The notes beneath the pieces are model-generated. The model ran no database searches, was not told the origin of the DNA, and worked only from the letters and a program-made list of their open reading frames with translations. A DNA stretch of 64,000 nucleotides from an uncultured Eubacteriales bacterium (GTDB lineage: Bacteria; Bacillota; Clostridia; Oscillospirales; Oscillospiraceae), in contig ONEB01000001.1 in NCBI GenBank assembly GCA_900316745.1, forward strand, positions 62,001 through 126,000. Direction: 5' to 3'. Below, piece by piece: positions 58,097-64,000 of the stretch. Within the stretch, counting starts at the first letter, position 1, and each line of letters begins with the position of its first letter. The position numbers and the translations under genes are program-made.

Positions 58097-59902
58097 TCAA
58101 GTAACTGCCGCAATTATCATACACAGAACCATGCCCGCTGCCGTCGGGAGCGCGGCGGCGAGCAGCACCCAGCGCCACTTCCCCGTCTCCTTTTTGATTG
58201 TGAGCAGCGTTGTGGAGCACGGCCAGTGAAAGAGCGTGAACACCGCGGCGCACAGAGCCGTCGCAGCCGTCCATCCGTGGGCGGCGAGCGGCGCGAGACT
58301 GCCCGCGTCCGGCAGCACGCCGCCGCCGGAATAGAGCATGAGCAAAATCGGCAGGACGATCTCGTTTGCCGGGATGCCGAGGGCGAATGCCAAAAGCGTC
58401 TCGCCGTCCAGCCCCATGGCACGCGCCGCCGGCTGCAAGAGCCCTGCCAGCCATGGCAGCATGCCGCCGGTGATGTTGGCAAGAACCCAGATCACCAGTC
58501 CGGCAGGCGCTGCCACGGCCACCGCGCGTCCGAGGACGAACAGCGTTCGATCGAGCACCGAGCGCACAAGCACTCTGCCCACCTGCGGTCTCCGGTACGG
58601 CGGCAGCTCCAGCGTGAACGACGACGTGTGTCCGCGCAGGATCGTCTCGGACAAAAGCCGCGTCACCGCAAGCGTCATCCACACGCCGAGCACGACGAGC
58701 AGCGTCACGGCGATCGACGCCAGGAGCGACGCCCGCCAGCCCTTCGCATTGCCGGCAAGGAACCCTGTCGCCAGCGCGATCAGCACCGGGAAGCGCCCGT
58801 TGCAGGGGACAAACGCATTCGTAAGCACTGCAAGCAGCCGTTCGCGCTCCGAATCGATGATCCGGCAGCCGGTCACGCCCGCCGCGTTGCACCCGAAGCC
58901 CATGCACATCGTAAGCGCCTGCTTCCCGCACGCCCCGCAGGACTGAAACGGTTTATCCAGCGCATACGCCACACGCGGGAGATACCCCAAGTCCTCCAGC
59001 AGCGTAAAAAGCGGAAAGAAGATTGCCATCGGCGGCAGCATGACGGAGACCACCCACGCCAGCACGCGGTACATCCCGTCCACGAGCGCCCCGCGCAGCC
59101 ACTCCGGCGCGCCGAGGGCATTCAGGCCCTCCGACAGCCGCCCGCCCAGTCGGAAGAGGATACCGCCGAGGGCGTCCGACACGATGTTTGCTCCGGAGAT
59201 CGTGAGCCAGAGCACCAGCGCGAGCAGGAGCACCATCACCGCCCAGCCCGTCACGCGTCCGGTCAGAACGCGGTCCAGCGCACGGTCACGCGCATCGGTG
59301 TGCTTCCCGGCGCGAACTGCGCGGGCACAGAGCGCGGCTGCCTTTTCCGTGCGCAGACGGACCGCAAGTCCGGTCCCCGGCGGCGGCAGCTGCGGCATTT
59401 TGCGCGGCTGGAATGCGTCCAGAGCGGCTTTCAGATCGCGCAGCGTGCGTTTCTTCTGCGCCGCCGCGCCCACTACGGGAATACCGAGTTCCTTTGAGAT
59501 AGTTGTTATGTCAACCGCAATCTCCCGCTGTCTCGCCTCATCCATGAGATTCACACAGAGGATCACATTCGGCGTCAGCTCCAGCACCTGCAGCGCCAGC
59601 TGCAGACTCCGCTGCAGACACGTCGCATCACAGACGACGACAGCGGCGTCATAATCTCCGGACAAGAGGAAATCCCGCGCGACACGCTCTTCCTCCGAAT
59701 GCGCAGAGAGGGAGTAGGTGCCTGGCAGATCCACAAGGAGATACTCCCGCGCATCCGTTGAAAATCGTCCCCGCGCCGTCTCGACCGTTTTGCCCGGCCA
59801 GTTGCCGGTGTGCTGGCGCATACCGGTGAGGGCGTTGAACACTGTGCTCTTGCCGACATTCGGATTTCCGGCGAGGGCGACGGTGAATGCCTCGCGCTGC
59901 AT
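58097..59902 (-). CDS. feoB: Ferrous iron transporter FeoB
   Basis: 601-residue Fe(II) importer. G domain: G1 GNPNVGKST (12-20), G2-region HTGNWPGKTVE, G3 DLPGTYSL, G4 NLMD. Membrane part from about 230 with the nucleoside-recognition/Gate motifs, including MCMGFGCNAAGVTGC and PCNGRFPVLIALA. It is shorter than E. coli FeoB (773) because the linker and C-terminal tail are short. Its ATG overlaps the feoA stop by one base (TGATG), with GGAGGTGGGG upstream. Confidence 0.95.
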   Translation of the reverse strand: MQREAFTVALAGNPNVGKSTVFNALTGMRQHTGNWPGKTVETARGRFSTDAREYLLVDLPGTYSLSAHSEEERVARDFLLSGDYDAAVVVCDATCLQRSLQLALQVLELTPNVILCVNLMDEARQREIAVDITTISKELGIPVVGAAAQKKRTLRDLKAALDAFQPRKMPQLPPPGTGLAVRLRTEKAAALCARAVRAGKHTDARDRALDRVLTGRVTGWAVMVLLLALVLWLTISGANIVSDALGGILFRLGGRLSEGLNALGAPEWLRGALVDGMYRVLAWVVSVMLPPMAIFFPLFTLLEDLGYLPRVAYALDKPFQSCGACGKQALTMCMGFGCNAAGVTGCRIIDSERERLLAVLTNAFVPCNGRFPVLIALATGFLAGNAKGWRASLLASIAVTLLVVLGVWMTLAVTRLLSETILRGHTSSFTLELPPYRRPQVGRVLVRSVLDRTLFVLGRAVAVAAPAGLVIWVLANITGGMLPWLAGLLQPAARAMGLDGETLLAFALGIPANEIVLPILLMLYSGGGVLPDAGSLAPLAAHGWTAATALCAAVFTLFHWPCSTTLLTIKKETGKWRWVLLAAALPTAAGMVLCMIIAAVT

Positions 59903-60123
59903 CACGGCCCCACCTCCACGAGCGCGGCGTCGCAATTGCGCAGGGCGATCACCGCGCCGCAGATCCGGTAAGCGCGCGGATCGCCAAAGGGACTCACGCC
60001 CACGCACGCGACGTGCTCTCCCTCCAGCAGCCCAAGCTCCCGCAGCCGGAGCGCCATCGCGCCCGCCTGACGCACCGCCGTGACCCGCGCAGTCTCGCCC
60101 ACACCCAATTCACACAGCCGCAT
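59902..60123 (-). CDS. feoA: FeoA domain protein
   Basis: 73-residue SH3-like protein that assists FeoB. MRLCELGVGETARVTAVRQA and LRLRELGLLEGEHVACVGVS are the usual FeoA pattern; the end RNCDAALVEVGP is typical. Start at 60123 follows GGAGGGATATCTGTG. Translationally coupled to feoB. No clear promoter in the 40-base gap to the terminator at 60166. Confidence 0.93.
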   Translation of the reverse strand: MRLCELGVGETARVTAVRQAGAMALRLRELGLLEGEHVACVGVSPFGDPRAYRICGAVIALRNCDAALVEVGP

Positions 60124-60165
60124 CACAGATATCCCTCCGAACGTCATTGATCGGATTATCCTATG

Positions 60166-60196
60166 AAAAGCGGGCGCACTCTGTGCGCCCGCTTTT
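60166..60196. terminator. Terminator of the YgjV-like gene
   Basis: AAAAGCGGGCGCAC pairs with GTGCGCCCGCTTTT, loop TCT. Confidence 0.85.
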
Positions 60197-60713
60197 ATGC
60201 TGTCTGTTCTGTTTTTTCTTTCCGCACCAGGCGGATCAGGGAGATGACCGTCAGCACGCCGATGACCGCCGAGGCGGTGCCGTAGGCAATGTCCAGGATG
60301 CAGTAGGAATAGATCGTCCAGAGGATGACGTTGATCAGAAAACTCAGCTTCACGCCGCGCAGGCTCTTGACGAAGTAGTTGCACAGCGTCAGCTGCACGG
60401 TCGCGGCGACGGGGATGAGGCCGATCAGCCCGCGATTGTTCACGGCGACTCCGATCACCGTGGTGAGGACGGTGCAGAGGATCATGAGCGGTGTGGAGAA
60501 CTTCTCTTTCATGACAAGGCCGTTGCGCACCGTGCCGATTGCCTGCGTGGACATGCTCGACCACACGCCGAAAAAGCAGGCCGAAACCGTGAGCAGGAGA
60601 CTCTCCATCATCTGAAAGAAATACGCCCGCTTCTTGTCGTTCACAACGCAGCTCGCCGCAAGGCATCCGGACGCGCACGCCGAGATGAGATTGCCGATGA
60701 GAATGCGATTCAC
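60195..60713 (-). CDS. YgjV family inner-membrane protein
   Basis: 172-residue membrane protein with about five or six helices and many Ala/Val/Leu; matches the YgjV (Imp-YgjV) family in segments such as LSFLINVILWTIYSYCILDI. Start is GTG at 60713 (VNRILIGNLISACASGC) with GGAGGGTTCGGAC directly upstream. Function unknown. Confidence 0.75.
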   Translation of the reverse strand: MNRILIGNLISACASGCLAASCVVNDKKRAYFFQMMESLLLTVSACFFGVWSSMSTQAIGTVRNGLVMKEKFSTPLMILCTVLTTVIGVAVNNRGLIGLIPVAATVQLTLCNYFVKSLRGVKLSFLINVILWTIYSYCILDIAYGTASAVIGVLTVISLIRLVRKEKTEQTA

Positions 60714-60749
60714 GTCCGAACCCTCCTTTCCCGAAACATGATACATGTG

Positions 60750-60779
60750 ATTGTAGCAAGGCAGCTGCAGATTTGTCAA
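60750..60779 (-). promoter_or_regulatory. Promoter of the YgjV-like gene
   Basis: Minus strand TTGACA (60774-60779), 18-base spacer, TACAAT (60750-60755). Confidence 0.65.
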
Positions 60780-60795
60780 CCCTGCAGGCATGGAA

Positions 60796-60826
60796 AACGG
60801 GCGGATGCCGAGGACACCCGCCCGTT
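60796..60826 (-). terminator. Terminator of trpB2
   Basis: AACGGGCGG pairs with CCGCCCGTT, then TTTTCC on the minus strand. Confidence 0.7.
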
Positions 60827-60839
60827 CTGACAGGATCGC

Positions 60840-62213
60840 TTATTCCACCTTCGGCAGCTTCGCGACGCTCGCCGCGATCTCCTCGTCGGAGGGGATGTAG
60901 TTTTTCATTTCGCCGTTGTGGAATTTTTCATACGCCACAAGATCGAAGTAGCCCGTGCCGGTCAGCCCGAAGACGATGGTCTTCTCCTCGCCGGTCTCCT
61001 TGCATTTGATCGCCTCGTCGATGGCGACGCGGATCGCATGGCTGCTCTCCGGGGCAGGCAGGATGCCCTCGACGCGGGCGAAGTACTCCGCCGCCTCGAA
61101 CACGTCCGTCTGGCTGACGGCGCGGGCTTCCATATAGCCGTCGTGATAGAGCTGGGAGAGCGTGGAGCTCATGCCGTGGAAGCGCAGCCCACCGGCGTGG
61201 TCGGGGTTCGGCATGAAGCTGCTGCCGAGCGTATACATCTTCGCCAGCGGGCAGACCATGCCCGTGTCGCAGAAATCATAAGCAAACGTTCCGCGCGTAA
61301 AGCTCGGGCAGCTCTTCGGCTCTACGGCGATAATCTGATAGTCGCGCTCGCCGCGCAGCTTTTCGCCCATGAACGGCGCGATCAGACCGCCGAGGTTTGA
61401 GCCGCCGCCCGCACAGCCGATGATCATATCGGGGACGACGCCGTATTTCTCCAGCGCGGCTTTCGTTTCCAAGCCGATCACGGACTGATGCAGCAGCACC
61501 TGGTTCAGGACGCTGCCGAGCACATAGCGGTAACCGGGCGTGCTCGTCGCCACCTCGACCGCCTCGCTGATCGCGCAGCCGAGGGAGCCGGCCGTGCCGG
61601 GAAACTGCTCGAGGATCCTGCGGCCCACCGCCGTGGTATCGCTCGGAGACGGCGTGACGGACGCGCCATAGGTGCGCATGACCTCTCGCCGGAACGGCTT
61701 TTGCTCGTAGGAGCACTTGACCATAAACACTTTCAGATCCAGTCCCAGATACGCGCACGCCATGCTCAGCGCCGTGCCCCACTGTCCCGCGCCGGTCTCG
61801 GTTGTGACGCCGGTGAGCCCCTGCTCCTTGGCGTAATACGCCTGCGCGATGGCGGAGTTCAGCTTATGCGAACCGGAGGTGTTGTTGCCCTCGAACTTAT
61901 AATAGATCTTCGCGGGCGTCTGGAGCTTTTCCTCCAGACAGTAGGCGCGCACCAGCGGCGAGGGGCGGTACATCTTGTAGAAATCGCGGATGTGCTCCGG
62001 GATCTCAAAGAAAGCGGTATCGTTGTCCAGCTCCTGCCGTACCAGCTCGTCGCAGAAAACAGGCGTCAGATCCTCAAAGCCCATCGGCTTTCCGGTGCCG
62101 GGATTCAGCAGCGGAGCCGGCTTCACCTTCATGTCCGCGCGGACATTATACCATGCTCTCGGCATCTCATCTTCGGTCAGATAGATTTTGTAGGGGATCT
62201 TTTCGGTTGACAT
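60840..62213 (-). CDS. trpB2: TrpB2-type tryptophan synthase beta subunit
   Basis: 457-residue PLP enzyme of the TrpB2 branch that joins indole and serine. PLP Lys117 is in NNTSGSHKLNSA; the catalytic region has ETGAGQWGTALSMA, and the phosphate-binding loop is CAGGGSNLGG. The N-terminal extension with WYNVRADMKVKPAPLLNPGT is TrpB2-specific. No trpA or other trp genes are adjacent. A tRNA-Trp T-box precedes it, so expression rises when charged tRNA-Trp is scarce. Start at 62213 after AAGGAGAAAACATT. Confidence 0.95.
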   Translation of the reverse strand: MSTEKIPYKIYLTEDEMPRAWYNVRADMKVKPAPLLNPGTGKPMGFEDLTPVFCDELVRQELDNDTAFFEIPEHIRDFYKMYRPSPLVRAYCLEEKLQTPAKIYYKFEGNNTSGSHKLNSAIAQAYYAKEQGLTGVTTETGAGQWGTALSMACAYLGLDLKVFMVKCSYEQKPFRREVMRTYGASVTPSPSDTTAVGRRILEQFPGTAGSLGCAISEAVEVATSTPGYRYVLGSVLNQVLLHQSVIGLETKAALEKYGVVPDMIIGCAGGGSNLGGLIAPFMGEKLRGERDYQIIAVEPKSCPSFTRGTFAYDFCDTGMVCPLAKMYTLGSSFMPNPDHAGGLRFHGMSSTLSQLYHDGYMEARAVSQTDVFEAAEYFARVEGILPAPESSHAIRVAIDEAIKCKETGEEKTIVFGLTGTGYFDLVAYEKFHNGEMKNYIPSDEEIAASVAKLPKVE

Positions 62214-62252
62214 AATGTTTTCTCCTTTCGGGTGTCTGTTTTCCCAGAGCAA

Positions 62253-62551
62253 CAAAAAAGCTCCTGTCGCAATGGGAATCGGTTGATGATTACCCATTGG
62301 GACAGAAGCGAAACTTCTGCGGTGCCACCCAATTTGACGGCAGATGCCGCCCACTCAGCGCCGTGCAGTCACACAGCTTCCCTTGGTAACGGCGGGAAAG
62401 GCCCGTCGGACTTCACAGCGAAAACGCTTCTCATCCGCCCTCGGCAGTCCATTCGGTCGGGTCCTCCCTGCCGCCATCCCACCGCCGGCGGCTCTCTGTG
62501 AGCTCGGAACTCCGCTTACTACTCTGCTTCATCGGTTTTTTGTTTTAACTT
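62253..62551 (-). promoter_or_regulatory. T-box riboswitch, tRNA-Trp specific
   Basis: Leader of about 300 nt on the minus strand. The T-box core GGGTGGCACCGC (62319-62330) and terminator CTGTCCCAATGGG/CCCATTGCGACAG followed by CTTTTTT (62254-62307) are clear. Stem I shows an AGTA element and AGAGAGC, and the specifier region reads CGAATGGACTG, so the specifier codon is UGG (Trp). Uncharged tRNA-Trp should favour the antiterminator and expression of trpB2. Confidence 0.92.
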
Positions 62552-62558
62552 GTGAAAC

Positions 62559-62587
62559 AATATAGCACTGCTTTGCTGCGCTGTCAA
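62559..62587 (-). promoter_or_regulatory. Promoter of the T-box/trpB2 unit
   Basis: Minus strand TTGACA (62582-62587), 17-base spacer, TATATT (62559-62564). Confidence 0.75.
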
Positions 62588-62601
62588 GCCCTGTTTTCGG
62601 G

Positions 62602-63456
62602 TCAATTTTTCCCATCTGTGACAGAATAACCCTCCAGGAAGGAATGTGTCACACCTTTGGACTTGTACCCCGGAAAGGTATCGAGCGAGACAGCGTGGAT
62701 CGCATGAAAAATGCTGTTTTCGATATCCGGATTCGTCTTCTGAAGCTCCCGGATGAGGTTTTTGATCTCCTTGCGCTTGGAGGCGCTCTCACGGTGCTGC
62801 GTAGCTGTCATCTCCGTGAACCGGCAGGCGCACTGCAAAAACTCCAGCCCGTTATACCGCGCCCAGGAGATGATATCCTCCTCGCGCACACAGTACAGCG
62901 GTCGGATGAGCTCCATGCCGGGAAAATTCGTGCTGTGGAGCTTCGGCATCATGCCCTGCAGCTGCGCGCCGTAAAACATGGCCATCACGGTCGTCTCGAT
63001 CACGTCGTTTTTATGGTGTCCGAGGGCGATCTTGTTGCAGCCCAGTTCCTGCGCCTTGGCATACAGCGCGCCGCGCCGCATCCGCGCGCAGAGATAGCAG
63101 GGGTTTTTCTCGGTGCCGTTCGCGACATCGAAAATGTCCGATTCAAAAATCGTGACGGGGATGTGCAGAAGCGCCGCATTGTCCTCAATGCGCTGCCGGT
63201 TCGCCGGGCTGTATCCGGGGTCCATGACGAGAAATACCAGCTCGAACGGCACGTCGCTGTGGCGCTGGAGCTGCTGCATGAGCTTGGCCAGCAGCACGGA
63301 ATCCTTGCCGCCGGAGATGCACACGGCGATTTTATCACCCGCCTGCACGAGGTCATACTGCTTCATGGCGGCGATGAACGGCGTCCAGAGCTGCTTATGG
63401 TATTTTTTGATGATGCTGCGCTCGATAAGCTGCCAGCGTTCCAGTTCACGACTCAT
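62602..63456 (-). CDS. ttcA: TtcA-family tRNA 2-thiolation protein
   Basis: 284-residue PP-loop ATPase related to TtcA, which thiolates cytidine-32 in tRNA using an Fe-S cluster. PP-loop SGGKDS at 48-53; Cys pairs in NPCYLCARMRR and CACRF match the cluster ligands; GHHKNDVIETTVMAMFYG is the family substrate motif. Start at 63456 overlaps the end of tcdA by 11 bases, so the two tRNA-modification genes are coupled. TtuA-like function is the alternative. Confidence 0.88.
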   Translation of the reverse strand: MSRELERWQLIERSIIKKYHKQLWTPFIAAMKQYDLVQAGDKIAVCISGGKDSVLLAKLMQQLQRHSDVPFELVFLVMDPGYSPANRQRIEDNAALLHIPVTIFESDIFDVANGTEKNPCYLCARMRRGALYAKAQELGCNKIALGHHKNDVIETTVMAMFYGAQLQGMMPKLHSTNFPGMELIRPLYCVREEDIISWARYNGLEFLQCACRFTEMTATQHRESASKRKEIKNLIRELQKTNPDIENSIFHAIHAVSLDTFPGYKSKGVTHSFLEGYSVTDGKN

Positions 63457-64000
63457 GGCTGCAATCCTTTATGAGATCCTTGATGACTTCTCCCGCCGCA
63501 ATCATCCCCGCGACGCCGGGCACAAATGAGACGCTGCCCGGGACGGCGCGGCGGGCGGTCTCCTCCCCGCTTGGCGCGCTCTTCAGGGCGGGCTCGGTCG
63601 AATAGACCACTTTGAGATGGGAGACGCCGCGCTTTTTGAGTTCCTTGCGCATGATACGCGCGAGCGGGCACATCGTGGTCTTCGAAATGTCCGTGACTTC
63701 GAAGCGCGTGGGGTCGAGTTTGTTGCCCGCGCCCATGACGCTGATGATCGGCGTCCCGGCGTCGTGCGCCTGCTGCACCAGCATGAGCTTGCCCGTCACG
63801 GTGTCGATGGCGTCAATGACATAGTCGTACTGCGTAAAATCAAACTGCCCCGCCGTCTCCGGGAGATAAAAGCAGCGGCAGGTGCGAAGCTTTAAGTCGG
63901 GGCTGATGTCCATCAGACGCTGCCGCGCCGCCTCCACTTTCGGCATGCCGACCGTGCTGCGCAGGGCGAACATCTGGCGATTGAGGTTTGAGACCGCCAC
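63446..64000 (-). CDS. tcdA: tRNA threonylcarbamoyladenosine dehydratase, C-terminal part
   Basis: 184 residues of an E1-like (ThiF/HesA) enzyme that cyclises t6A37 of tRNA. The open frame enters from the window edge at SNLNRQMFALRSTVGMPKVE (the conserved LNRQ segment), followed by DYVIDAIDTVTGKLMLV. The N-terminal ATP-binding GxGxxG part lies outside. The C-terminus has VAGMIAAGEVIKDLI, typical of TcdA. Truncation is only by the window. Confidence 0.92.
   Translation of the reverse strand: MAVSNLNRQMFALRSTVGMPKVEAARQRLMDISPDLKLRTCRCFYLPETAGQFDFTQYDYVIDAIDTVTGKLMLVQQAHDAGTPIISVMGAGNKLDPTRFEVTDISKTTMCPLARIMRKELKKRGVSHLKVVYSTEPALKSAPSGEETARRAVPGSVSFVPGVAGMIAAGEVIKDLIKDCSHES

Noticed and set aside
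1-64000. CRISPR arrays, rRNA genes, replication origin
   Set aside because: No regularly spaced repeat-spacer array, no rRNA-like conserved sequence and no DnaA-box cluster with dnaA was seen.

Overview
The window reads as chromosomal DNA of a GC-rich anaerobic Firmicute, most likely an Oscillospiraceae-type Clostridium relative. This rests on dense, mostly GC-rich genes, SufCBDSU iron-sulfur assembly, SmpB beside tmRNA, a MecA-like adaptor, DnaD with a DnaC/DnaI-type loader, S-layer-homology domains, a CotF-type coat protein and a tRNA-Trp T-box. I cannot name the species.

Layout. 1-1165 is the 5' part of a MATE transporter gene, followed by a small unknown gene. 1675-8919 holds a five-gene oligopeptide ABC importer with a divergent N-acyl-D-amino-acid deacylase. 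8996-12088 has a metallo-hydrolase, tmRNA, cyclophilin, smpB and a MecA-like protein, all on the minus strand. 12214-17659 has two Nudix hydrolases, a YegP protein, a methyltransferase, rpsO and pnp. 17682-22440 is an efflux operon with two membrane-fusion adaptors. 22696-27580 is suf. 27621-31797 has a GtrA/GtrB-like pair and a sodium/solute symporter with a divergent LysR regulator. 31860-37469 is larBCE plus an M16 peptidase. 37564-43531 has a DUF2804 gene, dnaC, dnaD, a secreted SLH protein, an SSB and deoC.

43611-47392 is the accessory part. A tRNA-Ala(CGC) gene is followed by a 3.7-kb, AT-richer cassette flanked by a 23-bp repeat of the tRNA 3' end. It carries a ribbon-helix-helix protein, a fused nuclease-methyltransferase and a specificity subunit arranged like the BcgI type IIB restriction system. 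No integrase is present.

47491-64000 returns to core genes: an HD hydrolase, an NhaC-type antiporter, nadE, a cbiMNQO nickel/cobalt importer, an ABC exporter fused to an acetyltransferase, a zinc-ribbon/Ig-like protein, a coat-like protein behind a striking leader hairpin, feoAB, a YgjV-like protein, trpB2 behind a T-box, ttcA and part of tcdA.

Threads that link regions: nickel (cbiMNQO import with larBCE cofactor synthesis); a nearly identical 18-bp C/G palindrome in front of both cbiM and the methyltransferase gene; and a hairpin-rich intergenic repeat family at 10281, 16905 and 57947 whose stems differ in sequence but keep pairing, which is the most likely undescribed element here.
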